DNA of 64,000 nt from Paractinoplanes bogorensis (GTDB lineage Bacteria > Actinomycetota > Actinomycetes > Mycobacteriales > Micromonosporaceae): the NCBI RefSeq assembly GCF_018829635.1, contig NZ_JAHKKG010000004.1:62001-126000 (forward strand), read 5' to 3'. Under the pieces are notes generated by a model that searched no databases, was not told where the DNA came from, and saw nothing but the letters and a program-made list of their open reading frames with translations. Made by a program: the position numbers and the translations under genes. Positions 26,569 to 34,646 of this stretch are shown one piece after another (within the stretch, counting starts at the first letter, position 1; each line of letters begins with the position of its first letter).

Positions 26569-26928
26569 CTGCGCGCCGCCCGCCTGTCCTGGCACCGCCA
26601 CGCAACGCGGCCGCTCTGCGTGGCGGTGCCGTGCGGCTGCGCTGCGTGGCTTCGTGGTGTGGTGCGGCGCGGCCGGTCTGCGTGGCGGTGGCGTGCGGCC
26701 GAGCTGCGCGGCTTCGTGATGCGGCGCGGCGCGGCCGGTCTGGCGCCGACGCCGGTGTGGGCGAGCCCGGCCCCGCGGGAGAACGGGCGGGGGAGCGGGG
26801 GACGAAGGTCGGGTTTTGCGGACGGCGCACGTCGTGTGCGTTGAGCGGCGCATCCGGGTTGACGGTGGTGCGGGGTGAGCGGATCGTCGAACGGGTACGG
26901 CCGTGTCTGCCGTTCGCGAGGAGCGTCA
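26569..26928. other. Non-coding stretch with tandem repeats between pirin and a membrane-protein gene
   Basis: No convincing gene on either strand. Most of it is taken up by a degenerate 62-bp repeat; the last 40 bases carry the ribosome site GAGGAGC for the next gene. Confidence 0.6.
26607..26750 (+). repeat. 62-bp imperfect tandem repeat
   Basis: Copies begin GCGGCCG(C/G)TCTGCG at 26607 and 26669, and a decaying third begins at 26731, exactly 62 bases apart. The first two match at roughly five of every six positions. The period is not a multiple of three, which argues against a coding origin. Confidence 0.8.
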
Positions 26929-27366
26929 GTGGACTTCTGGGATGTGGCGAAGCTTGCCCTGATCGTGGCCACGCCGACCCTGTTCGGTGCGGCCGTGGTC
27001 TTCGCGCCCAAGTGGTGTGCCGTGATCGCGGCTCGCTGGGAGGCGTCGCGCCCGAAACCGCCGCAACCGGTCGGGCCGCCGATCGAGCAGCTCGCCGCCG
27101 ACCTGCGCCGCCTGCTGCGGTTGCACGGCGAGCTGACCGCCTCGGCCCACCTCGCCATGCGGGCTCATCGTTTGTGGGCGGTCGAGGGGGCCATCAGCAC
27201 CCGTGCGATCGAGGCCGCCCGCGCGCTCGGCCTGCCGCACCCCGAACTGACCGGGCACGACACCCTCACCCGCAGTCAGCTGCACGACCTGCTGATGCGC
27301 CTGGCCGCGGCCGGCCTGGTGCTCCCGGCCAAGGTCGGCCCGTTCACCAGCGACGGCCGCATCTGA
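26929..27366 (+). CDS. Small membrane-anchored hypothetical protein
   Basis: 145 residues from GTG (VDFWDVAKLALIV) with a clear GAGGAGC ribosome site 7 bases upstream. One N-terminal TM helix (about 5-30, LALIVATPTLFGAAVVFAP) is followed by a cytoplasmic helical domain. That domain contains EQLAADLRRLLRLHGELTAS and a C-terminal SQLHDLLMRLAAAGLVLP. Similar short proteins occur widely in actinomycetes without assigned function, as far as I recall. It ends upstream of the DnaA-box-like cluster and is convergent with the flavin-barrel gene. Confidence 0.75.
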   Translation: MDFWDVAKLALIVATPTLFGAAVVFAPKWCAVIAARWEASRPKPPQPVGPPIEQLAADLRRLLRLHGELTASAHLAMRAHRLWAVEGAISTRAIEAARALGLPHPELTGHDTLTRSQLHDLLMRLAAAGLVLPAKVGPFTSDGRI

Positions 27367-27406
27367 GGCCCGCCGAAGCGCCGAGCCCGCCCTCCACCGG
27401 GGGCCC

Positions 27407-27479
27407 CCGTCCACAGCCATTATCGTGATTTCGGGCGATCTTCGTGGACGCCCTGTGGACAGCCGCCGATTGTGGACAA
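27407..27479. other. Cluster of DnaA-box-like nonamers
   Basis: Four nonamers lie in 73 bases between convergent genes: CCGTCCACA (27407-27415, plus), CGTCCACGA (27442-27450, minus), CTGTCCACA (27454-27462, minus) and TTGTCCACA (27471-27479, minus). TTGTCCACA is the preferred high-GC actinobacterial DnaA box. The first and third also form an 8-bp inverted repeat GTCCACAG/CTGTGGAC. There is no origin context (no dnaA or dnaN), so a DnaA-titration or regulatory site is more likely. Confidence 0.5.
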
Positions 27480-27491
27480 CCCGACGCCGGG

Positions 27492-27896
27492 TCAGGCGAC
27501 GAAGCGGCTCGACCCCAGGATCCGGGTGATGGTGACCTCGATGGCCACGCGCGCGGGATTGGGGCGCGGCGTCCGGTAGCGCGCCGCATAGAGTTTCTCC
27601 GCCTCGGCGACCGACGAAGGGTCGTCGCGGACGACCGCCACGCCCTCGACCGTCGTCCAGCGGGGGCCCTCGAACTGGCAGATCGCCACCCGCGTCTGAC
27701 CGGCCCGCACGTGCCGTACGTGGGCCGACGTCGACGACGAGATCACCCGGGCCAGGCCGCCGGCCACGTCGAGCGTCGCGCCGACCGCGACCACGTGCGG
27801 CGAACCGTCGGCCCGCAACGTGGTCAGCGTGCACAGGTGCCGCTCGGTCCAGAAGTCGGCCAGCTCGCTGTTGGTGATCTCGACGCGCCCGCTCAC
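27492..27896 (-). CDS. PPOX-class flavin-binding split-barrel protein
   Basis: 134 residues from GTG (VSGRVEITNSELADFW). The fold pattern is that of pyridoxamine-5'-phosphate-oxidase-like proteins: LCTLTTLRADGSPHVVAVGAT, the middle strand ARVISSSTSAHVRHV, and QTRVAICQFEGPRWTTVEGVA with the C-terminal YRTPRPNPARVAIEV. The short length suits F420- or FMN-dependent reductases of the actinobacterial PPOX group. An in-frame extension into the DUF2252 gene region looks non-coding. It lies 23 bases downstream of the DUF2252 gene on the same strand and may be co-transcribed. Confidence 0.85.
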   Translation of the reverse strand: MSGRVEITNSELADFWTERHLCTLTTLRADGSPHVVAVGATLDVAGGLARVISSSTSAHVRHVRAGQTRVAICQFEGPRWTTVEGVAVVRDDPSSVAEAEKLYAARYRTPRPNPARVAIEVTITRILGSSRFVA

Positions 27897-27919
27897 GCCG
27901 TGATCATCCCAGGCGCGGG

Positions 27920-29344
27920 TCAGGCGACCTCGGCCGGGAGGATGCCCTGGCGTACGGCCGCGACCAGGGCCGCGTGGTCGCTCTCGACCTGGTCGGCGTA
28001 GGTGCGCGCGAACCGGCACAACGCGTCGGCCATCTTGTCGCTGCCGCCGATGTAACCGGCGATCATCGACGCGCCGCTGGTGCGCGCGTGTGATTTGGCC
28101 AGCAGGTAGCCGCAGATGCCGGCGTAGTCGGCCAGCGCGGGCGCGTCGATGCCCTCGACGACGATCGCGCCTTTCATGTCGCGGAACTGGCGTACGTAGA
28201 ACTGGGTGTCGCCGACCGTGGCCCAGCCGAGCAGCGGGTCGGACACCGTCTGCAGCGCCTGCTGGTATTCGACCACCCGCTGGCCCTGGTGCCGGTGCCA
28301 GGCCGCGTCGCCGTGCTGGTGGTGCGCGATGACCGAGCGGCGGGCCTGCTTGAGCTGCAGGAACACCACGTCGGAGGGGCTGCTGCCCTCGCACAGGGCG
28401 ACGTACGCCCGAAGTCCCACCGACCCCACGCCGACCACCTTGTGCGCGATGTCGACGATGCGGTAGCCGGCCAGGATGCGGGCCCAGTGCGGCGGCAGGG
28501 TGTTGAGGTAGCCGTCCAGGGCCTCGGCCAGCTGATCGACCTCGACGTCGCTGGGGCGGGTGATCAGCGGCGGTTCCTCGACCAGGCGGACCGTGCCGTC
28601 GCGGTTTTCGGTGAAGCGGGGCAGCGCGCGGTCGCTGGTGCGGCGGCGGGCCCGACGGGCGGCGCGGTCGATCTCGGAGCGGAAGCTGGCCCGGGACGCC
28701 GCCGAGCGCAGCCGGTCGACGTCCATCTGGTCGAACGAGCGGGCCAGCAGCGGCAGGTCGGCCAGGTGCCCGATCTGTTCCTGGTATTCCTCGACGCAGT
28801 GCTGGACGGCGTCGGAGCAGGCGCTCTCCTTGAACCCGTTCTGCCGCCCGGCCACATACACGCTGACCACGAGCCGGCGCAGGTCCCACTCCCAGGCGCC
28901 GGGGTGGGCCTCGTCGAAGTCGTTGAGGTCGAACACCAGCTCGCGCTCGGGGGAGGCGTAGAAGCCGAAGTTGCCGAGGTGGGCGTCGCCGCAGATGACC
29001 GGGGTGATGCCGGTGGCCGGCAGGTGCGCGAAGTCGTCGGCCATGACGTTGGCCGAGCCGCGCAGGTACGCGTACGGGGAAGAGATCATGCGCCCGACCC
29101 GGACCGGCACCAGCCAGGCCTGGCGGCCCACGTTGGCGTTCATGACCTGGGTGACCGGGTCGACGCGCCCGTGCGGCACCGCCCAGAACGCCATGTCGGA
29201 GCGGTGCGAGCGCTCGCGCAGCGACCGGCCCAGTTCGTAGCGCTCGGCGCGCGGCCGGGCCGACATCCGCAGGGAGGCGAAGCCCTCGTCGCTGGCGCTG
29301 TCGAGGACGACGTGCCCTGTTGCAGGTTCCATCACGGCCACCAT
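27920..29344 (-). CDS. DUF2252 family protein (protein-kinase-like fold)
   Basis: 474 residues. The family core is clear: ICGDAHLGNFGFYASPERE followed by LVFDLNDFDEAHPGAWEWD, which contains the H-x-N and D-F-D residues equivalent to the catalytic loop and metal-binding Asp of kinase-like phosphotransferases. Other conserved parts are MSARPRAERYELGRSLRE near the start and GVGSVGLRAYVALCEG in the middle. Biochemical function is unknown. ATG at 29344 (MVAVMEP) is used; a second ATG follows at residue 5. Confidence 0.92.
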   Translation of the reverse strand: MVAVMEPATGHVVLDSASDEGFASLRMSARPRAERYELGRSLRERSHRSDMAFWAVPHGRVDPVTQVMNANVGRQAWLVPVRVGRMISSPYAYLRGSANVMADDFAHLPATGITPVICGDAHLGNFGFYASPERELVFDLNDFDEAHPGAWEWDLRRLVVSVYVAGRQNGFKESACSDAVQHCVEEYQEQIGHLADLPLLARSFDQMDVDRLRSAASRASFRSEIDRAARRARRRTSDRALPRFTENRDGTVRLVEEPPLITRPSDVEVDQLAEALDGYLNTLPPHWARILAGYRIVDIAHKVVGVGSVGLRAYVALCEGSSPSDVVFLQLKQARRSVIAHHQHGDAAWHRHQGQRVVEYQQALQTVSDPLLGWATVGDTQFYVRQFRDMKGAIVVEGIDAPALADYAGICGYLLAKSHARTSGASMIAGYIGGSDKMADALCRFARTYADQVESDHAALVAAVRQGILPAEVA

Positions 29345-29432
29345 AAGGGCTGATCGGTAAGATCAACTAGAGGCGGCTGCCCCTGAAATCAACTACCACG
29401 CGCCCGGGTTAACAATTTTGAAACAAAGGGTT

Positions 29433-30656
29433 TCACCGTGCGGTCGCGAGGCCGAACGTCGATGGACTGACCCCCGGGAACACCTGGGACAGCGATCCGA
29501 AGCCGCATCTCTTCTGCAGGATCTCGCCGATGACGGACCGGTAGTCGGTGGTCACCGCGAGGTCGCCGGCCACGAGCGCGCCGGGCGCCAGGCCGGGCCA
29601 CTTGGCGTACACCTTGCCGCCCTTGACGCCGCCACCCATCAGCAGCATCGCGTTGCCGTGGCCGTGGTCGGCGCCGCGGGAGCCGTTCTCCTGCACCCGC
29701 CGCCCGAACTCGCTGATCGTCAGCAGGGTCACCGACTTCATCGCCTCGGGGCCCAGGTCGGCCGCGAACGCCGCCAGGGCCAGGGCGAGCTCGGTCAGGT
29801 TGTCGTACATGCGCTGGCCCTTGACCGCCGCGCCCAGGCCCTCGTGCATGTCCCAGTCACCGCAGTCGACCGACACCGCGGCCAGGCCGGCCTTGGCCTT
29901 GATCAGCCGGGCCACGTCCTTCAGCGCGTTGCCCAGGTCGGTCGCCGGGTATGACGAGCCACCCACAACCGCGCGCACCACACCGGAAGCGGTCAGCGCC
30001 CGATCGGCGGCGAGGGCCGGCCCGGCCTGGAGCGGCGGCGCGTCGGCGTACAGGGAACGCAGGGCCGCCGCCATGGGGCGCTTGGCCGAGTCGCCGGCCA
30101 GCGTGAACTTGTCGATCGCGGACATCGAGACCGACGGCGTCGGACCGGCGAACAGGCGGTCGGGCATGGCGTGGCCGACCGAGACCCCGGCCAGGGCGCC
30201 GGTCGCCCCGGTGACACCGAGCATGCGTTCGAGCCAGCCGCTGCGGATCGAGGTGCCGGGGGCGGCGTTCTCCATCGCCTCCATGGCCGCGAAGTGCGAG
30301 CGGGTCGGGTTGGACTGGCCGACCGCGTGCACCCCGGCGAGCCGGCCGCTCTGCCACAGCGGCAGCAGCGGGGCCAGCGCCGGGTGCAGGCCGAACATGC
30401 CATCACCCGCGATGACCTGCGCTTTCGGTACGCCGATGGTCGGGCGAGCCTTGTAGTAGTCGGGGTCGCCGATCGGGGCCAGCGCGGACAGCCCGTCGAA
30501 GCCGCCGTGCAGCGACACCACGACCAGCGTGTCGCCCGTGTAGCCGGCGTCCGCGTACGCGAGCTGGGTCGACACCCCCGCCCCGGCCAGCCCGGCCAGG
30601 GTCGCGGCCCCGAGCAGGCCCCGTCGCGAGAGTGTCGCCTCACCGCAGTCGAACAT
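29433..30656 (-). CDS. Tat-exported DUF1501 protein
   Basis: 407 residues. A twin-arginine signal LSRRGLLGAATLAGLAGAG opens the protein, and the alkaline-phosphatase-like DUF1501 fold follows: LVVVSLHGGFDGLSALAP, QSNPTRSHFAAMEAMENAAP and the C-terminal GSRGADHGHGNAMLLMGGGV. The ATG at 30656 is preceded by AGGTGA at ideal spacing; a GTG at 30665 overlapping the DUF1800 stop is the alternative. DUF1800 and DUF1501 genes are commonly paired and encode exported proteins of unknown substrate. The two are translationally coupled here. Confidence 0.93.
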   Translation of the reverse strand: MFDCGEATLSRRGLLGAATLAGLAGAGVSTQLAYADAGYTGDTLVVVSLHGGFDGLSALAPIGDPDYYKARPTIGVPKAQVIAGDGMFGLHPALAPLLPLWQSGRLAGVHAVGQSNPTRSHFAAMEAMENAAPGTSIRSGWLERMLGVTGATGALAGVSVGHAMPDRLFAGPTPSVSMSAIDKFTLAGDSAKRPMAAALRSLYADAPPLQAGPALAADRALTASGVVRAVVGGSSYPATDLGNALKDVARLIKAKAGLAAVSVDCGDWDMHEGLGAAVKGQRMYDNLTELALALAAFAADLGPEAMKSVTLLTISEFGRRVQENGSRGADHGHGNAMLLMGGGVKGGKVYAKWPGLAPGALVAGDLAVTTDYRSVIGEILQKRCGFGSLSQVFPGVSPSTFGLATAR

Positions 30657-30661
30657 CGAAA

Positions 30662-32182
30662 TCACCTCAGCTGGAACGCCGGTGCGTCGAGGACCAGTGC
30701 GATCAGGTACGGCGCGTGGCCGGCGAGCGACTTGTCGGATGCGGTCAGAGGACTGGTCGGCAGCTTGCCCGCGACACTGAGCACGGCGGCCGTGTGCTGC
30801 GGCGGAAGAGCCTTCCCGATCAGCCGTACGGCGAGGGCGTCGACAAGCGCACCGTAGGTGCCCGGCAGCGTCGGGACCAGCGACTTCAGCATGTCGGCGG
30901 GCCGCGTGAACCAGCTCGGGTACCAGCCCGCGGCCAGGTTGAGGTGGTTGTTGCAGCGCAGCAGGAAACCGGACGGCGAGGCCCAGGCGGCGGCCACGTC
31001 GGGGTAGCCGTTCGGCGGGGCCCACCGGAACGGCGCGTTGCCCGCGTAGACCAGCCCGTTGTAGAGCGCGTCGAGCAGCTGCAGGCCCGACTTCTCCGGT
31101 CCCAGCCCGAGCGTCCGGATCGTCGCCGTCAGGTCCTCGAGCGGCGTACGCGTCTTCTGCCCGATCGCGGCCGCGAACTCCGGCGACAGGAACAGAGCCT
31201 TCAGGACGGGCTTGATCGCGGTGTCGTTGTCCAGGTAGACCTTGGCCAGCTTGGCCACCAGCGAGGCGGGCGCCTCGTCGGAGACGAACCGCTGGCACAG
31301 CTTGGTCGCCAGCCGGGCCGCGGTGGCCGGGTGCTTGGCCAGGTGGTCGGCGAACGCCAGAGCGGCCGACTCGCCCCCGGCGGCGGTGGCGTTGGTGTGC
31401 TGGAACCCGAGGATCGACACGGCACCGGTGATGTGCTGCGTGGAGTCGTACAGGAAAACGCCGTTGGTCTTGTTGACGGTGAGACCGGTGAGCAGACGGG
31501 CGCCGGCCAGGACGTCCGCCTCCGAGTAGACGAGACCGACGGTGTGCAGCTCCATCAGCTCACGCGCGTAGTTCTCGTTCGGGTGCGCCTTGGTCGACGA
31601 GCGGTTGTCCAGGTAGCTGAGCATGGCCGGGTGCTTCATCGAGGCCTTGAGCATGTCGGCGAAACGGCCGAACGCGTGCTTGCGGATCACCTGGGCGTCG
31701 TAGTCGGCCCGGCTGTCCCAGGTCTGGCTGGACGGCGCGGCGACGTGCAGGTGGTTGGCCCAGAAGGCGGCGGTCATCTCGAACAGCTGCCGGTTGCTCC
31801 ACGCGGCGCGGGCGACGGCGGCCCGGCCGAGCTGCTTGAAACCGTCGTACGAGTTCTTGGTGATCGTGGCCCGGGTGGTCGCGATCGAGGCGCCGGCGAG
31901 GGGGAGGCGGGCCATCAGCTCGTCGCACAGCGGGTCGCTGATCTTGGCGGGGTCGAGCTGACGGTCGAGCCAGCCCTCGATACCGAGCGCCTTCACCTCG
32001 GCGAGCACCGCCGGCGTGGGGCCGAAGGTGGCCCGGCGGACCAGGTGAGCGATCGGGTCGGCGGAGGCCAGGGCGGCGGGGGCGAGCGAGGCGGCGGCGG
32101 GGGCGGCCTCGGCCGGAGCCGCGACAGCCGTGGCGATAGCAGCGGCGGCACCGGCGGCGAGAAGCGTGCGTCGGGTCGTCAT
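30662..32182 (-). CDS. Tat-exported DUF1800 protein
   Basis: 506 residues from ATG with a twin-arginine-type signal (MTTRRTLLAAGAAAAIATAV). Family landmarks are HLVRRATFGPTPAVLAEV, the WLDRQLDP motif, AFWANHLHV and HPNENYARELMELHTVG, together with FQHTNATAAGG and a late NLAAGWYPSWFTRP. A longer in-frame start at 32293 would place a non-signal sequence before the Tat motif and is rejected. It is the upstream partner of the DUF1501 gene. It is divergent from the ROK gene, with 115 bases between the starts. Confidence 0.93.
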   Translation of the reverse strand: MTTRRTLLAAGAAAAIATAVAAPAEAAPAAASLAPAALASADPIAHLVRRATFGPTPAVLAEVKALGIEGWLDRQLDPAKISDPLCDELMARLPLAGASIATTRATITKNSYDGFKQLGRAAVARAAWSNRQLFEMTAAFWANHLHVAAPSSQTWDSRADYDAQVIRKHAFGRFADMLKASMKHPAMLSYLDNRSSTKAHPNENYARELMELHTVGLVYSEADVLAGARLLTGLTVNKTNGVFLYDSTQHITGAVSILGFQHTNATAAGGESAALAFADHLAKHPATAARLATKLCQRFVSDEAPASLVAKLAKVYLDNDTAIKPVLKALFLSPEFAAAIGQKTRTPLEDLTATIRTLGLGPEKSGLQLLDALYNGLVYAGNAPFRWAPPNGYPDVAAAWASPSGFLLRCNNHLNLAAGWYPSWFTRPADMLKSLVPTLPGTYGALVDALAVRLIGKALPPQHTAAVLSVAGKLPTSPLTASDKSLAGHAPYLIALVLDAPAFQLR

Positions 32183-32284
32183 GCCCGACCCTTCGGCCCG
32201 TACGGACTCGTCCGTCGCCCCTGCAACCATGACTAACGGACCCGCAATCCGCCCGCACCCGTACCGCGGGGACGAAGTCGGACG

Positions 32285-32290
32285 TACGCT
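32285..32290 (+). promoter_or_regulatory. Candidate -10 element (TACGCT) for leaderless ROK mRNA
   Basis: TACGCT fits the actinobacterial TANNNT -10 pattern and lies 7 bases before the GTG start. No ribosome binding site is present, so a leaderless transcript beginning at the GTG is plausible. Confidence 0.4.
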
Positions 32291-32297
32291 CAAACCT

Positions 32298-33341
32298 GTG
32301 GATCAGGCTGAAACCGTACGCACCCCCGCCTCCTGGGTCGTCGTAGGTCTTGACAACGGCGGCACCTGCAACAACGCCACTGTGCTGGACGCGACCGGTC
32401 GATATCTGGTCGACCATCTCGTCGAGAACCCGAGCCTGGTCACCGACGGGCCGGAACCGGCGATCGAGCAGCTGGCCGAGGCCTTCCACAACATCCTCGA
32501 ACTGACCAGCACGCCGCTGACCCTGGTCCGCGCGGTCGGCCTCGACACCCCCGGCCCGGCCAGCGCGGCCGGCGTGATCTCGTCGAAGGGCGCGACCAAC
32601 TTCAGCATGGTCTCGTGGCACGGCTTCGACATCCGCAGCGCCCTCGAGGCCCGGATCGGCCTGCCGGTCTTCTACCTCAACGATGCCAACGCGGCCGCCC
32701 TCTACGCCCACCACCGGCTCTTCGGGGCCGAGGCGATGACCAAATCGTCGGTCGCGGCGATCGTCGGCACCGGCCTCGGCGGCGGGGTCGTCGTGAACGG
32801 CAGCGTGGTCAGCGGTGCCGCGGGCATGGCGGGCGAACTCGGCCACGTGCAGATCCCGCTGCACGGCGTGCTCGAGGTGGGCCAGCCGATCCCCGAGTGC
32901 AACTGCGGCTTCCAGGGCGACGTCGAGAGCATCGCCTCGCTCACCGGCATCAAGAAGAACCTGCTGCCCTACTGGCTGACCCGGTTCCCCGACCACCCCC
33001 TCGCGGCCGAGCCGCTGCCGCAGGCCGCCAAGAAGCTGCGCGGGCTCGCCGAGCAGGACGACCCGCTGGCCCTGGCCGTGTTCGAGCAGCAGGCCAAGGC
33101 GATCGGCAAGATGTTCACCATCGCCGCCAACTTCACCGACCCCGACGCCTACCTGCTGGGCGGCGGCGTCGTCGAGGCGGCCCCGAAGTTCCGGCAGTGG
33201 TTCCTCGACACGGTCCGCGAGAACACCCAGCTGCGTGACGAACAGCGGGCGGCGGCGACCTTCGCGCTGGTGGCCGACCTCGACATGGCGGGCGCCCGGG
33301 GCGCTGCGGTCGCGGCGCTGGAGACAGTACAGCCCGCCTGA
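32298..33341 (+). CDS. ROK family protein (sugar kinase/regulator type, no HTH)
   Basis: 347 residues from GTG (VDQAETVRTPASW). Phosphate loop GLDNGGTCNNATV, DTPGPASAAGVISSKGATNF, the catalytic Asp in YLNDANAAAL, and GTGLGGGVVVNG with GAAGMAGELGH fit the ROK fold. The usual zinc motif CXCGXXGCXE reads ECNCGFQGDVES, so the third Cys is Asp. The N-terminal loop DNGGT differs from the common DIGGT. The absence of a DNA-binding domain favours a kinase. The substrate is unknown. The MFS gene starts 37 bases downstream and may be linked to it. Confidence 0.88.
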   Translation: MDQAETVRTPASWVVVGLDNGGTCNNATVLDATGRYLVDHLVENPSLVTDGPEPAIEQLAEAFHNILELTSTPLTLVRAVGLDTPGPASAAGVISSKGATNFSMVSWHGFDIRSALEARIGLPVFYLNDANAAALYAHHRLFGAEAMTKSSVAAIVGTGLGGGVVVNGSVVSGAAGMAGELGHVQIPLHGVLEVGQPIPECNCGFQGDVESIASLTGIKKNLLPYWLTRFPDHPLAAEPLPQAAKKLRGLAEQDDPLALAVFEQQAKAIGKMFTIAANFTDPDAYLLGGGVVEAAPKFRQWFLDTVRENTQLRDEQRAAATFALVADLDMAGARGAAVAALETVQPA

Positions 33342-33351
33342 CCTATATTGA

Positions 33352-33372
33352 CTCCCTCGCTGACCGAGGGAG
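33352..33372 (+). promoter_or_regulatory. Hairpin covering the ribosome site of the MFS gene
   Basis: CTCCCTCG (33352-33359) pairs perfectly with CGAGGGAG (33365-33372) around CTGAC. The GGGAGG ribosome site (33368-33373) lies in the 3' arm, 5 bases before ATG. A TATATT -10-like hexamer lies at 33344-33349, so the same palindrome could instead be an operator near the start of transcription. Confidence 0.6.
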
Positions 33373-33378
33373 GCGCAG

Positions 33379-34536
33379 ATGTCCGGTGGCCGGCGCGCGG
33401 CGTGGATCGCGGGCGGCTACGCGGCGCAGGGCCTGGGCTACGCCGCCCTGGTGACGGCGCTGCCGCAGCTCAAGGACAGGCAGGGCATCGACGACACGTA
33501 CGTCTCGATCGTCCTGCTTCTGGTCTGTGTGGCCGCGGCCGGTGGCTCGGTGGTCGCCGACCGGGTGGCGGCCCGCTGGGGGAGCCGCTTCGCGCTGGCC
33601 GGCGGTCTGCTCACGGTGGCGGTGGGTCTGGGTGCTTCCACCGTACGGACCCCGACCGTCGCCTTCACCGCAATCCTGATCCTGTACGGGGTCGGCCTCG
33701 GCGCGGTCGACGCCAGCCTCAACATGCAGGGCGTCCTGGTGCAGGCCCGGCTCGGCCGCAGCGTCATGAACCGGCTGTTCGCCGCCTACACCGCCGCCGC
33801 GATCGCCGCCGCCCTGCTGATGTCGGCGTTCGCGGCCGGCGGCGGGGGAGCCTCGGTCGCCGTCGGCCTGGCCGCCCTGTTCGCGTTCACCTATGTGGTC
33901 GCGGCCTGGCCCGCCCTGGAACCGGCCCGCACGCTCGCGGCGCCCACGACCACGGCGGCCACCGGCACCCGTCCCATCATCCTGATCTGCGGCGCCTTCG
34001 TGTTCACCGGCTTCCTGGCCGACTCGGCGGTCAGCACGTGGAGCTCGGTCTATCTGAACGACTCGCTGGCGGCCACGGCCGCCGTCGCCCCGCTCGGCTA
34101 CGCCGCCTATCAAGGCGCCGTCCTGCTCTCCCGCCTGACCGGCGACCACCTGGTGCCGCGGGTGGGCCGCACCGCCGCGGTGATCGGTGCCCTGCTGATC
34201 TGCGCGGTGGGCTGCGGCCTGGTCGTCGCCGTGCCGTCGATCCCGGTCGCCATCGCCGGGTTCGCCCTGGCCGGCCTGGGCGTGGGGGTGCTGATCCCGC
34301 TCGCCTTCAGCGCCGCCGGCGAGGCCGCCGCGGGCCGGTCGGACGAGGTGATCGCCCGGGTCAACCTCTTCAACTACGGCGGCGCGCTGGTCGGCGCGGT
34401 GCTGATCGGGGCCCTCTCCGAGCCGATCGGCCTGCGGCTGGCGTTCCTCATCCCGGTGCTGGCGCTTGTGCTGACCGTGCCGGTCGTCCGCGCGCTGCGC
34501 CACCTGCCGGTGGGCGAGTCGGCTGCGGCCCGGTAA
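33379..34536 (+). CDS. Major facilitator superfamily transporter
   Basis: 385 residues with about 12 TM helices. YAALVTALPQLKDRQGIDDT near the start, a loop-2 region VADRVAARWGSR after TM2, LYGVGLGAVDASLNMQG in TM4, and the second-half YQGAVLLSRLTGDHLVPRVG fit the MFS group that includes FucP- and YbjJ-like carriers. The substrate is unknown. It starts at an ATG with a strong GGGAGG site that is enclosed in a hairpin. It lies directly downstream of the ROK gene, so a sugar-linked role is possible but unproven. Confidence 0.9.
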   Translation: MSGGRRAAWIAGGYAAQGLGYAALVTALPQLKDRQGIDDTYVSIVLLLVCVAAAGGSVVADRVAARWGSRFALAGGLLTVAVGLGASTVRTPTVAFTAILILYGVGLGAVDASLNMQGVLVQARLGRSVMNRLFAAYTAAAIAAALLMSAFAAGGGGASVAVGLAALFAFTYVVAAWPALEPARTLAAPTTTAATGTRPIILICGAFVFTGFLADSAVSTWSSVYLNDSLAATAAVAPLGYAAYQGAVLLSRLTGDHLVPRVGRTAAVIGALLICAVGCGLVVAVPSIPVAIAGFALAGLGVGVLIPLAFSAAGEAAAGRSDEVIARVNLFNYGGALVGAVLIGALSEPIGLRLAFLIPVLALVLTVPVVRALRHLPVGESAAAR

Positions 34537-34646
34537 GACGAACCCGTTAAGCCTCATCGACTCCCATAGATATTGACGATCTTCTTCAGTAGGTTCGGTG
34601 GTGCCGTCCGCGGCCGGGGGGTCGCTGATGGGCTGAAGGGGGAAAG

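Noticed and set aside
27407..27479. Chromosomal origin oriC
   Set aside because: Too few boxes, no AT-rich unwinding region, and no dnaA, dnaN or gyrB genes nearby.
30662..32293. Upstream start of the DUF1800 protein at 32293
   Set aside because: It would bury the Tat motif 37 residues into the protein; the ATG at 32182 puts it at the N-terminus.
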